DNA from: Streptococcus marimammalium DSM 18627
GTDB taxonomy: Bacteria > Bacillota > Bacilli > Lactobacillales > Streptococcaceae
Length of the DNA stretch: 64,000 nucleotides
Assembly (NCBI RefSeq): GCF_000380045.1
Contig: NZ_KB904339.1
Coordinates: forward strand, 124,001 to 188,000
Direction of reading: 5' to 3'
Part shown: piece by piece, positions 1-8,178 of the stretch
Layout: every line of letters begins with the position of its first letter
How positions within the stretch are numbered: the stretch's first letter is position 1
Program-made: the position numbers and the translations under genes
Notes under the pieces: model-generated
The model's database searches: none
What the model was told of the DNA's origin: nothing
The model's input: only the letters and a program-made list of their open reading frames with translations

Positions 1-2060
1 AGTTAACGACAGAAGGAAATACCATTCCTTTTATTGCGCGTTATCGTAAGGAGATGACTGGTAACCTTGATGAAGTTGACATCAAAGCGATTATCGATCG
101 AGACAAGCAATTGACGGCTCTTTCAGAGAGAAAAGAAACCGTTCTTGCTAAAATTGCTGAACAAGGAAAACTGACTTCTGAGCTTGAAAAAGCAATCACA
201 GATGCTGAAAAATTAGCAGATGTTGAGGAACTTTATCTACCCTACAAGGAAAAACGTCGCACCAAAGCAACGATTGCGCGTGAAAATGGTCTATCTGATT
301 TAACACGTCTTATCTTGCAAAATGATGCGAACCTTGAAGAGAAGGCCAAGAATTTTCTCAATGACACCTTTGATACAGTTGATAAAGCTTTAGCTGGCGC
401 CGTTGATATTTTAATCGAATTTATATCAGAAGATCTTAAATTGCGCTCATGGACCTATAACGAAATCTGGCAATACAGTACGCTAAGGTCAAGTTTAAAA
501 GATGAGACAGCAGACGAAAAGAAAGTCTTTCAAATCTACTATGATTTTTCAGAAAAAGTGAAAGATTTACAAGGCTATCGTGTTCTAGCATTGAATCGTG
601 GTGAGAAGTTAGGTGTTTTAAAAGTCTCCTTTGAACACAACTTGGACAAGATGACACGTTTTTTTGAGTATCGTTTTAAAGAACAAAATAGCTATATTAA
701 AAATAGTATTCAACAGGCCCTTAAAAAGAAAATTATTCCTGCTATGGAGCGTCGAGTTCGTTCTGAATTGACTGAAAAAGCAGAAGATGGCGCAATCTCG
801 CTCTTTTCAGAAAACTTGCGTAATCTCCTTTTAATTGCGCCTTTGAAGGGGAAAATGGTTCTAGGATTTGACCCAGCTTTTCGAACTGGTGCTAAATTAG
901 CCATAGTTGATCAAACTGGGAAACTAATTTTGACTCAGGTCATTTACCCAGTAAAACCTGCCAGTCAAAAACAAATTGAAGAAGCCAAAGATGTTCTGAA
1001 TCAATTAATCAAAAACTATGGTATTGAGCTGATTGCTATTGGAAATGGAACAGCTAGTCGAGAAAGTGAGAGTTTTGTTGCAGAAGTTTTAAAAGACTAT
1101 CCTCAAGTTTCTTACGTGATTGTTAATGAAAGTGGAGCGTCTGTTTATTCAGCAAGTGAGTTGGCAAGGCATGAATTTCCTGATTTACCGGTTGAAAAAC
1201 GCTCAGCCATATCTATTGCTAGACGTCTCCAAGACCCTCTAGCAGAATTAGTTAAAATTGATCCTAAATCCATTGGTGTAGGTCAATACCAACATGATGT
1301 GAGTCAAAAGAAATTATCAGAAAACCTTGATTTTACAGTTGAAACAGTAGTAAACCAAGTCGGTGTTAATGTTAATACAGCTAGCCCTGCCCTTTTATCA
1401 TATGTCTCAGGATTCAACAAAACCATTTCAGAAAATCTTGTCAAATACCGTGAAGAAAATGGTGCAATAATGTCTCGTTTTGACATTAAAAAGGTACCAC
1501 GTTTGGGAGATAAAGCATTTGAACAAGCAGCAGGCTTTTTACGTATTCCAAATAGTTCAAACATTTTAGATAATACTGGTGTTCATCCTGAAAGCTATCC
1601 GGCTGTTGAGCGTTTATTTGCCTTATTAGCTATTGAAGAATTAAACCAAGAAGCCCAAAAGAAATTAAAGGCACTTGATTATAAAGAAGTCGCTAAAACG
1701 ATTGCTATTGGTGAAGCAACTCTAAAAGATATTATTCAAGATCTTTTAAAACCTGGTCGAGATTTACGTGATGATTTTGAAGCACCAGCCCTTCGACAAG
1801 ATATTTTAGATTTAAAAGACCTTAAAATTGGTCAAAAACTTGAAGGAACCATTAGAAATGTTGTTGATTTTGGTGCTTTTGTTGATATTGGTATCCATGA
1901 AGATGGTTTAATCCACATTTCTCAGATGAGTCATCACTTTATTAAGCACCCTAGTCAGGTGGTTTCAGTTGGAGATATCGTTACTGTTTGGGTCTCTAAA
2001 ATTGATGAGGAACGAGGAAAAGTTAATCTTTCCTTGGTAAAATTGGATGAATTTCACTAA
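1..2060 (+). CDS. tex: Tex family S1 RNA-binding protein (5' end outside window)
   Basis: The reading frame is already open at base 3 (LTTEGNTIPFIARYRKEMTG), which is the conserved N-terminal Tex motif, so the ATG at base 54 is internal. Roughly 25 residues are missing compared with the usual length of about 710. Domains in order are an N-terminal helical Tex region, a YqgF/RNase H-like domain beginning near VLGFDPAFRTGAKLA, a helix-hairpin-helix part (YVSGFNKTISENLV), and a C-terminal S1 domain (VVDFGAFVDIGIHEDGLIH). Tex is a cytoplasmic nucleic-acid-binding protein linked to transcription in other bacteria; its exact biochemical role in streptococci is not settled. Its last codons overlap the start of the decayed sprT. 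Confidence 0.95.
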   Translation, partial: LTTEGNTIPFIARYRKEMTGNLDEVDIKAIIDRDKQLTALSERKETVLAKIAEQGKLTSELEKAITDAEKLADVEELYLPYKEKRRTKATIARENGLSDLTRLILQNDANLEEKAKNFLNDTFDTVDKALAGAVDILIEFISEDLKLRSWTYNEIWQYSTLRSSLKDETADEKKVFQIYYDFSEKVKDLQGYRVLALNRGEKLGVLKVSFEHNLDKMTRFFEYRFKEQNSYIKNSIQQALKKKIIPAMERRVRSELTEKAEDGAISLFSENLRNLLLIAPLKGKMVLGFDPAFRTGAKLAIVDQTGKLILTQVIYPVKPASQKQIEEAKDVLNQLIKNYGIELIAIGNGTASRESESFVAEVLKDYPQVSYVIVNESGASVYSASELARHEFPDLPVEKRSAISIARRLQDPLAELVKIDPKSIGVGQYQHDVSQKKLSENLDFTVETVVNQVGVNVNTASPALLSYVSGFNKTISENLVKYREENGAIMSRFDIKKVPRLGDKAFEQAAGFLRIPNSSNILDNTGVHPESYPAVERLFALLAIEELNQEAQKKLKALDYKEVAKTIAIGEATLKDIIQDLLKPGRDLRDDFEAPALRQDILDLKDLKIGQKLEGTIRNVVDFGAFVDIGIHEDGLIHISQMSHHFIKHPSQVVSVGDIVTVWVSKIDEERGKVNLSLVKLDEFH

Positions 2061-2467
2061 ATACATTAAAAGAGTTTCTGAGATGATTTTAGCAAACAAT
2101 TAACCACCAAATTGTCTGGAGTAGTTGCCTAACGACAATGAGTGGGAAAATTTGCCCCAAAGACTGTTATTTGGATTTTAGCTCAAAAATCTATCAAGAA
2201 CTGGCTAGCTTTATTTCGAAAAATTGTTCATCATGAATTGTGGCTCCTTCGTTTCTTTTTTGAAAAAGGTTATTTCCACAGAGGCAAGGATTTTAAAACT
2301 TTACTAAGAAAAGTTGATGGTATTAGACATGTTCTAAAAAATCAAGTCTGTCAAATACTATTATATTTGTCAAAATTGTGGTTTTATCTATCCAAGAAAT
2401 TGTTGCTATCACACACACAATATTGTTGTGGTAGGAATCAATGCATCTTATCTAAAAATCATTCGTA
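2047..2467 (+). pseudogene. sprT: Decayed sprT-like gene
   Basis: Pieces of a SprT-family protein can be read in order but in changing frames with stops between them. The ATG at 2047 gives MNFTKYIKRVS, overlapping the end of tex as an intact sprT would. Another frame gives DDFSKQLTTKLSGVV, then an in-frame TAA and TGA. Next comes a fragment with the zinc-site sequence LFRKIVHHELW, and the last part gives YICQNCGFIYPR, a remnant of the C-terminal zinc ribbon. Intact streptococcal SprT is about 145-150 residues. A 108-codon open frame from 2142 joins the wrong pieces and is unlikely to be a functional protein. The match to SprT is from memory of the family, not from a search. Confidence 0.8.
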
Positions 2468-2574
2468 AGACCGATGTTTAGATTACTATTAATGCTTATA
2501 ATAAAATTGTGTTCAAATGATAATAATACCTGGCCTTTGACATAGAAAAGTATAACAACAGGGGAGAGATTATA

Positions 2575-2841
2575 ATGACTAAATGGTATAAAAAAAGAGA
2601 AAATAGCTGGCTTGCAGGTGTTCTCTCTGGGATTTCAGATAAATTTTCGTGGGACTTGAGTTTTCTACGTTTCCTCTTTTTGTTAATTTTTTTATATACT
2701 AGGAGTATTTTATTAATCTATTTCATTTTGGCTCTTGTTTTACCTTATAAAGAGAATGGCACTGATAAAACTTTTCATCAAGGACCACGTAAACGAAAAG
2801 AAGCTGAACCCCTTGATGAGAAAGAAGAATGGTTTTGGTAA
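2575..2841 (+). CDS. PspC domain membrane protein
   Basis: The protein has 88 residues. Residues 1-60 look like a PspC domain: a short basic start (MTKWYKKRENSWLAGVLSG), then a hydrophobic stretch at about residues 28-57 with LPYKENG after it. The C-terminal tail of about 25 residues is highly charged and ends EWFW. PspC domains belong to envelope-stress proteins of the phage shock type in other bacteria; in streptococci the role is not established. The start is supported by GGGGAGA seven bases upstream. It lies alone between the sprT remnant and hprK. Confidence 0.8.
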   Translation: MTKWYKKRENSWLAGVLSGISDKFSWDLSFLRFLFLLIFLYTRSILLIYFILALVLPYKENGTDKTFHQGPRKRKEAEPLDEKEEWFW

Positions 2842-3007
2842 ACCAGCTAGGCATTAGTCAGATTAAATATAAGTTTATTCAAATAGTTTTCAAACTTATT
2901 TATTTTAAATAAAAAATGACTGGTGGTCTTAGAGCATCTCTTTTCTTAATAAGATACAAACTTATCATTTTCTCTAAAATGTGATAAAATGAATAAAAGG
3001 AGAAAAA

Positions 3008-3943
3008 ATGAAAGTTACAGTAAAGATGTTAGCAGAAAAGATAAAGCTTAATGTTATATATGGCAATGACATGCTTTTAAATAAAGAAATCAGCACATCA
3101 GATATTTCCCGACCGGGCTTAGAGATGACTGGGTATTTTGATTATTATACCTCAGAACGTATTCAGCTGTTGGGGATGAAAGAATGGTCATATCTAAAGG
3201 CGATGACGTCTCATAATCGCTATTCTGTTTTAAAAATGATGCTAAAACCTGAAACACCAGCTATTATTGTTTCACGAGGACTAGAGATTCCTGAGGAACT
3301 TCATCAAACTGCGAAAGAAAACGGTGTTGCACTTTTACAAAGTCGTGTACCGACGAGTCGTTTATCAGGAGAAATTTCTTGGTACCTAGACTCTTGTCTT
3401 GCTGAAAGAACTAGCATTCATGGTGTTTTAATGGATATTTATGGAATGGGAGTTCTCATTCAAGGTGATAGTGGTATCGGTAAAAGTGAGACAGGTTTAG
3501 AGTTAGTTAAAAGAGGCCATCGCTTAGTCGCCGATGACCGTGTTGATGTGTTTGCCAAAGATGAGGAATCTTTATGGGGGGAACCTGCGGAAATCTTGCG
3601 TCATCTACTTGAAATTCGTGGCGTAGGGATAATTGATGTTATGAGTCTTTATGGTGCCAGTGCCGTCAAATCATCTTCACAAGTTCAACTTGCTATTTAC
3701 TTGGAAAATTATGAGGCCAATAAGGATTTTGATCGTTTAGGAAATGGTCAAGAGGAAATTGAATTGTCAGGCGTTAAGATTCCTAGAATACGAATTCCTG
3801 TTAAGACTGGTCGTAACGTTTCAGTTGTTATAGAAGCAGCAGCCATGAATTACAGGGCAAGACAAATGGGATTTGATGCTACAAAAAGTTTTGAAAGACG
3901 ACTATCAGCATTAATTAAGAAGAATGGAGTACCACATGATTAA
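3008..3943 (+). CDS. hprK: HPr kinase/phosphorylase
   Basis: This enzyme phosphorylates and dephosphorylates HPr on Ser46 and so controls CcpA-dependent catabolite repression and sugar uptake. It has 311 residues, the normal length. The Walker A loop GDSGIGKSE lies near residue 153, the family signature [15 protein letters not shown] near residue 202, and the N-terminal half is the usual HprK regulatory domain. The start has AAAAGGAG just upstream and a -10-like GATAAAAT before it. The stop overlaps the start of lgt by eight bases, which suggests translational coupling. Confidence 0.97.
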   Translation: MKVTVKMLAEKIKLNVIYGNDMLLNKEISTSDISRPGLEMTGYFDYYTSERIQLLGMKEWSYLKAMTSHNRYSVLKMMLKPETPAIIVSRGLEIPEELHQTAKENGVALLQSRVPTSRLSGEISWYLDSCLAERTSIHGVLMDIYGMGVLIQGDSGIGKSETGLELVKRGHRLVADDRVDVFAKDEESLWGEPAEILRHLLEIRGVGIIDVMSLYGASAVKSSSQVQLAIYLENYEANKDFDRLGNGQEEIELSGVKIPRIRIPVKTGRNVSVVIEAAAMNYRARQMGFDATKSFERRLSALIKKNGVPHD

Positions 3944-4739
3944 TCCAGTAGCTATTGAGTTAGGTCCAATTAGCCTACGCTGGTATGCTATTTTTATAGT
4001 CTCAGGTTTGATTTTAGCAGTCTACTTAGCGATGAAAGAAGCCCCTAAAAAAAGGATTAAACCTGATGACGTTTTAGATTTTATCTTAATAGCTTTTCCT
4101 TTAGCCATTGTTGGTGCGAGATTATATTATGTCATTTTTGAATGGGCCTATTATGCCAAACACCCCTTAGAAATCTTTGCCATATGGAATGGTGGCATTG
4201 CCATATATGGTGGATTAATCACGGGTGCCTTGGTATTAGTAATCTTTTCTTATTATCGTATGATTAATGCTTTAAATTTCTTAGATATTACTGTACCTGG
4301 TGTTATGATTGCTCAAAGTATTGGTCGTTGGGGTAATTTTGTTAATCAAGAAGCCTATGGAAAAGTAGTTTCCAATTTGAATTATCTTCCAACTTTTATT
4401 AAAAATCAAATGTTTATTGATGGTAGTTATCGTGTCCCAACTTTTTTATATGAATCAATTTGGAATTTAGTTGGATTTGCTATTATCATGACTTTAAGAA
4501 GAATTCCAAAATTTTTAAAAGAAGGTGAAGCAACATTCTTTTATCTAATTTGGTATGGTATCGGTCGCTTCGTGATAGAAGGTATGCGAACAGATAGCTT
4601 AATGCTTGGTGGTTTAAGAGTTTCACAATGGTTATCCGCCATTTTGGTACTGGTGGGTGCTTTCATGATTGTTTTGCGACGTTCAAAAAAAGAATTACCA
4701 TTTTATCGTGAACAAGTGAATAATCAATTATCAAAATAG
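3936..4739 (+). CDS. lgt: Prolipoprotein diacylglyceryl transferase
   Basis: Lgt transfers a diacylglyceryl group to the lipobox cysteine of prolipoproteins in the membrane, the first step of lipoprotein maturation. The start chosen is [11 protein letters not shown] (267 residues), with GGAGT five bases upstream; an ATG four codons earlier gives an unlikely MEYH extension. The protein has about seven membrane segments, the Lgt signature [13 protein letters not shown], and a conserved FLYESIWNL segment. It is coupled to hprK and followed after 17 bases by two small envelope genes. The LivJ lipoprotein encoded in this window would be one of its substrates. Confidence 0.97.
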   Translation: MINPVAIELGPISLRWYAIFIVSGLILAVYLAMKEAPKKRIKPDDVLDFILIAFPLAIVGARLYYVIFEWAYYAKHPLEIFAIWNGGIAIYGGLITGALVLVIFSYYRMINALNFLDITVPGVMIAQSIGRWGNFVNQEAYGKVVSNLNYLPTFIKNQMFIDGSYRVPTFLYESIWNLVGFAIIMTLRRIPKFLKEGEATFFYLIWYGIGRFVIEGMRTDSLMLGGLRVSQWLSAILVLVGAFMIVLRRSKKELPFYREQVNNQLSK

Positions 4740-4756
4740 AGATATAGGAGAAATAT

Positions 4757-5146
4757 ATGGATTTAGTTGGACTATCTTTGTTAATCATCGCGATTGCTTT
4801 TGTTGTTTTAGTTTTCTTTGCTGTTAAGTTGATAAAAAATGTTTCAGAAACTGTTAAAGAAAGCAAAAAAACAATCACACTATTAACTGGTGATGTTAAT
4901 GTTACTTTGAAACAAACCAATGATTTACTAGCAAAAGCAAATATTTTAGTTGAAGATGTCAATGGGAAAGTAGCCACCATTGATCCCTTGTTTAGTGCCG
5001 TGGCAGAATTATCAGAGAGTGTTTCCGATTTAAATACTCAAGCAAGAACCTTGGGGCAAAAAGCAACAGATGCCTCATCAAATGTTAGTAACGTAAGTAA
5101 AGCTTACACTGTTGCAAAAATTGCAAAAAAAATATTTAAAAAATAA
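4757..5146 (+). CDS. DUF948 domain protein
   Basis: This is a 129-residue protein with one N-terminal membrane segment (about residues 4-25) followed by a long amphipathic, coiled-coil-like region rich in Val, Asn, Thr and Ser, ending in a basic KIAKKIFKK. This is the DUF948 architecture commonly found beside a YtxH gene in Firmicutes. The biochemical function is unknown. AGGAGAAAT lies upstream of the ATG, and the gene sits in the hprK-lgt-DUF948-YtxH run. Confidence 0.85.
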   Translation: MDLVGLSLLIIAIAFVVLVFFAVKLIKNVSETVKESKKTITLLTGDVNVTLKQTNDLLAKANILVEDVNGKVATIDPLFSAVAELSESVSDLNTQARTLGQKATDASSNVSNVSKAYTVAKIAKKIFKK

Positions 5147-5157
5147 GGAGAATAATT

Positions 5158-5658
5158 ATGGGTAAATTTATGAAGACAGCAATTATTGGTGCTATTTCAG
5201 GAGCTGCTGCAGCTTACTTTTTAACAACTAAAGAAGGAAAAAAAGTTAAAGATAAAGTAACAGACGCTGTTGAAAAATTTAAGGAAAATCCTGAAACTTA
5301 TCAAGAATTAGCTAAAGAAAAAACAAAAGAATATAAAGATCTTGCTGTTGATACCTTTAAGGAATACAAAGAAAAATTAGAAAAAGGTGAGATTACTCCT
5401 GAGGAAATAGCAAAAAATCTTAAAGAAACAGCAAAAGAAGGTTTTACTTCAATCAAAGAAACTATCAAAGATATTCATTTGACAGATGATAAAACTGTTG
5501 GAGACGAGTTAGAAGAAGATGACATCATTATTGATTATGAAGATGTTGCTAATGATATCAAAGAAAAAGTGTCTGATGTTAAAGAAAATGTTGAAGAAAC
5601 AACAAGTGACGTCAAAGAGTCTGTAGAAGAAAAAATTGATGATATTACCAAAGAATAG
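5158..5658 (+). CDS. YtxH domain protein
   Basis: This is a 166-residue protein. The N-terminal GAISGAAAAYFLTTKEGKK stretch is the typical glycine/alanine membrane segment of YtxH (general-stress-type) proteins. The rest is a long Lys/Glu/Asp-rich helical tail with repeated KE(K/N)V-like units near the C-terminus (DIKEKVSDVKENVEE, DVKESVEEKIDDI). It lies 11 bases after the DUF948 gene with its own AAGGAG and is probably co-transcribed with it. Function is not known. Confidence 0.85.
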   Translation: MGKFMKTAIIGAISGAAAAYFLTTKEGKKVKDKVTDAVEKFKENPETYQELAKEKTKEYKDLAVDTFKEYKEKLEKGEITPEEIAKNLKETAKEGFTSIKETIKDIHLTDDKTVGDELEEDDIIIDYEDVANDIKEKVSDVKENVEETTSDVKESVEEKIDDITKE

Positions 5659-5791
5659 TCGATAATAGAAAAAATCGTTTCAAAGAGGAAGTTATTAATG
5701 GTAACTACTTATAAGAAAAAAATTATAAAAAATTATATTTTTTAAGTGTTTTTTAGTGTATAATATTTTCAAAAACATAAGGAGTATTGTT

Positions 5792-6010
5792 ATGAAGTAT
5801 TATAAGGATTATAAGGATTATATAATGAAAATTATTGGTGTGTTATTAATTGCTTCAGCTTTTATTAGTGGTTATTCTATTTTAAATGATAGATCTATTT
5901 TTTCACCTGATGGACCGATAATAGAATATTATTTATTATCTAGAAACTTACTTATCATATTTATTTTAAATTGGACTTTTTTACTTGGTTTGAAATTAAT
6001 AAAAAAATAG
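5792..6010 (+). CDS. Small membrane protein of unknown function
   Basis: I do not recognise this 72-residue protein. It starts MKYYKDYKDYIMKIIG and has two predicted membrane segments (about residues 14-30 and 47-68) and a short basic tail. The ATG is chosen because ATAAGGAG precedes it by seven bases; an ATG 12 codons upstream has no ribosome site. A TATAAT at 5759-5764 could be its -10. The stop codon lies inside a strong terminator. The base composition is very A+T-rich, like the rest of this accessory patch. Confidence 0.55.
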   Translation: MKYYKDYKDYIMKIIGVLLIASAFISGYSILNDRSIFSPDGPIIEYYLLSRNLLIIFILNWTFLLGLKLIKK

Positions 6011-6034
6011 AGCAATATATTGCTCTATTTTTTT
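6001..6034. terminator. Strong hairpin terminator
   Basis: AGAGCAATAT / ATTGCTCT forms a near-perfect hairpin flanked by an A run and a T run, so it can stop transcription from both sides. It ends the small membrane gene and, on the other strand, would follow the minus-strand remnant. Confidence 0.85.
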
Positions 6035-6158
6035 ATTGATATATAAGTTTATACTCACCGTATTGAGGTACTTTTACAGTATAATTTCTTTTATAAACTA
6101 CTTGACCATTAGTTATTGATGTTTGTGAGGTGTTGTAATATGAATTTGCTAGCAAATA
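6033..6158 (-). pseudogene. C-terminal gene remnant
   Basis: On the minus strand, 41 open codons end at a TAA just before the bidirectional terminator. The peptide reads as coding rather than random (NGQVVYKRNYTVKVPQYGEY near its end). There is no start or ribosome site, and a stop lies immediately upstream. It looks like the last part of a lost gene. The plus-strand gene at 6140 overlaps it. I do not recognise the family. Confidence 0.35.
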
Positions 6159-6376
6159 TTATTATTTTAGTACTATTATCACTATTTTTCGCAAAAATTA
6201 TGACAGATAAAAAATTCTTTAAAAAAGTATTAAGCGTTATTAAAGATATATCAATTGACTTAGTACAAGAATTTTTTCCAAATCTATTTAAAAAAGAAAA
6301 TAATAGTTTTGGCAACTATCAACAAATAATGAATGCAGATATCGCTGAAAATCTATTAGAAAAAAAAACTAATTGA
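6140..6376 (+). CDS. Small single-span membrane protein, unknown
   Basis: I do not recognise this 78-residue protein. It begins MNLLANIIILVLLSLFFAKI, one N-terminal membrane segment, followed by a Lys-rich amphipathic region and a polar C-terminus (IAENLLEKKTN). GAGGTG lies seven bases before the ATG. A longer reading from an ATG 24 bases upstream adds Cys-rich residues without a ribosome site. It could be a small envelope or toxin-like peptide, but nothing in the sequence decides this. Confidence 0.45.
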   Translation: MNLLANIIILVLLSLFFAKIMTDKKFFKKVLSVIKDISIDLVQEFFPNLFKKENNSFGNYQQIMNADIAENLLEKKTN

Positions 6377-6392
6377 CAATTGGCGATAGTAT

Positions 6393-6473
6393 GAACAAAA
6401 TAAGCTAGTTTTCTATTTAAAAGAAAGTTTAACAGATGAAGAATTTGAAACGTTAAAGAGTATCATTTTTTAA
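6393..6473 (+). pseudogene. Short C-terminal gene scrap
   Basis: There are 26 codons (ending FYLKESLTDEEFETLKSIIF) and a stop, with no start codon or ribosome site. The composition is protein-like and the piece ends just before a good terminator. It appears to be the tail of a deleted gene, or of the preceding gene after a frameshift. The family is not recognised. Confidence 0.35.
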
Positions 6474-6494
6474 TTTTGAATGAGTGTAAAAAAT

Positions 6495-6525
6495 AAAAAG
6501 CACCTCTCTTAAAAAGGTGCTTTTT
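6495..6525 (+). terminator. Rho-independent terminator
   Basis: AAAAAGCACCT pairs with AGGTGCTTTTT across a nine-base loop. It closes the small accessory patch. Confidence 0.85.
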
Positions 6526-6744
6526 ATTATGCTAAGGGTACTTACATTTATCATATAAATAAATACAAAAACTAATTCCATTATATAAAAAATATTTTGT
6601 AGATTAGAAGTGCGAATCAATGAGTTGATAATATAAAATAATTTATCTTCTAATTGTACAAATGTAATATAACAACCTATATTAAAATTGTTAATAATAT
6701 TCTTTCACTCTTGGAGTATATGTATTCCTTGAAAAATAGAAAAA

Positions 6745-6771
6745 AGTTCCAGAAAAATATTTTCTGGAACT
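6745..6771 (-). terminator. Hairpin terminator for the DUF3270 gene
   Basis: AGTTCCAGAAAA pairs perfectly with TTTTCTGGAACT. Read on the minus strand it is followed by a T run. The stretch 6526-6744 between it and the previous terminator is A+T-rich and shows no gene. Confidence 0.75.
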
Positions 6772-6820
6772 ATTTTGTTGTAAAAATAAAAAAACTTCCT
6801 CTATCAATAGTAAAAGAAAG

Positions 6821-7114
6821 TTAGGTATTAAATAGTTTAATTAAATAAGGGATGAGATGAATAAGCGCTAGACCACAAGAAAAAGCAATTGGAAAAGCAA
6901 TTAACGGTTGAAAGTTAACTGAAAGTAATACAAATGTTAAAGCAACAGTTGTAAGGCAAAAAAAAGCTACTTTTAAGAAAAAAACAAGCTCTCTTAATTT
7001 TCTTTTTTGAGTATTTGAAATTTTATATTCACTATATCTAGGGGCAGAATCAGAATAATAATTTTTATTTTCTTCATTGGCATTCTGCCTATTTAATGGC
7101 ACTGGCATAGGCAT
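6821..7114 (-). CDS. DUF3270 family membrane protein
   Basis: This is a 97-residue protein with a polar N-terminal part rich in Asn, Arg and Tyr and two hydrophobic segments (about residues 45-67 and 70-92). This pattern, and the position next to the U32 pair, fit the streptococcus-specific DUF3270 family. GGAGATGCC lies directly upstream of the ATG. The function is unknown. Transcription diverges from the U32 genes. Confidence 0.7.
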   Translation of the reverse strand: MPMPVPLNRQNANEENKNYYSDSAPRYSEYKISNTQKRKLRELVFFLKVAFFCLTTVALTFVLLSVNFQPLIAFPIAFSCGLALIHLIPYLIKLFNT

Positions 7115-7225
7115 CTCCTTTAAGTACCTTATTATAGTATCATAAAAAAGTAAAATATTTGTTACAATTTTGTTACATTCTATAAAAAAAGCCCATTTTT
7201 AGCGATTTTTGATAAAATATTAGGT

Positions 7226-8155
7226 ATGAATGAAATTATTATAACAGCAACTGCTGAAAGTATTGAACAAACAAAACACTTATTAGAGTTAGGTGTTGAT
7301 CGTATCTATATCGGTGAAAAGAACTTTGGTCTTCGTCTACCAAATACTTTTGAATGTGACGAGATGAGGGAAATAGCAACTCTAGTTCACCAAAAAGGAA
7401 AAAAATTAACTGTAGCAGTAAATGCTTTAATGCATCAAGGCATGATTGATCGTCTACCAAATTATCTTGATTTTTTAGAAGCGATTAAAACAGACTTCAT
7501 TACAGTTGGAGACACTGGTGTTATTTATCTAGTTAATCAAGAAAAAAGATCTTTAAAAATGATTTATGATGCCTCAACAATGGTAACTTCTAGTCGTCAA
7601 ATAAATTTTTGGGGAAAAGTAGGTAAGGTAACTGAGGCTGTCTTAGCCAGAGAAATCCCGTCTGAGGAACTCTTTAAAATCTCTCAAAATTTGGATATTC
7701 CAGCAGAAATATTAGTTTATGGTGCTAGTGTTATTCATCATTCTAAACGACCATTACTCCAAAATTATTATAATTTTACTAAGATTAATGATGAAAAAAC
7801 AAAAGAAAGAGATTTATTTTTAGCTGAACCAAGCGATCCGAATTCTCATTATTCTATTTACGAGGATAATCATGGGACACATGTTTTTGCTAATAATGAT
7901 ATTAATCTCATGACCAAGTTAACTGAATTGGTTGCAAACGGCTTAACACACTGGAAATTAGATGGTATATACACACCAGAAACAGCATTTGTAGAGATTG
8001 TTGGCTACTTTATAAAGGCAAGGGATTTAATAGTATCAAATCAATTTCAAAAAGAAAAAGCTTTCTTATTTGATAAAAAAATAAAAGAAAAACATCCAAT
8101 TAATCGTCACTTGGACACAGGATTTTATGATTTTGATTCTGATCTTGTAAAATAA
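7226..8155 (+). CDS. U32 family protein, TrhP1/YrrN-like (tRNA hydroxylation)
   Basis: The protein has 309 residues, the same size as Bacillus YrrN. It has a TIM-barrel-like U32 start (TATAESIEQTKHLLELGVDRIYIG) but lacks the cysteine cluster of its larger partner. Bacterial U32 pairs of this kind (TrhP1/TrhP2) are reported to take part in prephenate-dependent 5-hydroxylation of wobble uridine in tRNA; older annotations call them collagenase-like peptidases. The gene is followed after 23 bases by the partner gene, so the two are an operon. The ribosome site is weak (TTAGG), and a GATAAAAT -10 sits only about 15 bases before the ATG, giving a very short leader. Confidence 0.85.
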   Translation: MNEIIITATAESIEQTKHLLELGVDRIYIGEKNFGLRLPNTFECDEMREIATLVHQKGKKLTVAVNALMHQGMIDRLPNYLDFLEAIKTDFITVGDTGVIYLVNQEKRSLKMIYDASTMVTSSRQINFWGKVGKVTEAVLAREIPSEELFKISQNLDIPAEILVYGASVIHHSKRPLLQNYYNFTKINDEKTKERDLFLAEPSDPNSHYSIYEDNHGTHVFANNDINLMTKLTELVANGLTHWKLDGIYTPETAFVEIVGYFIKARDLIVSNQFQKEKAFLFDKKIKEKHPINRHLDTGFYDFDSDLVK

Positions 8156-8178
8156 TTTGTTTTGAATGAGGAAATAAA

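Noticed and set aside
2142-2468. A 108-codon open frame that could be a hypothetical protein
   Set aside because: Only part of it (LFRKIVHHELW) is SprT-like; the rest is SprT read out of frame. It is better described as part of the pseudogene.
5698-5745. Tiny frame MVTTYKKKIIKNYIF with AGAGGA upstream
   Set aside because: Fifteen residues of Lys/Ile/Asn-rich sequence in A+T-rich DNA is weak evidence for a gene, and nothing else supports it.
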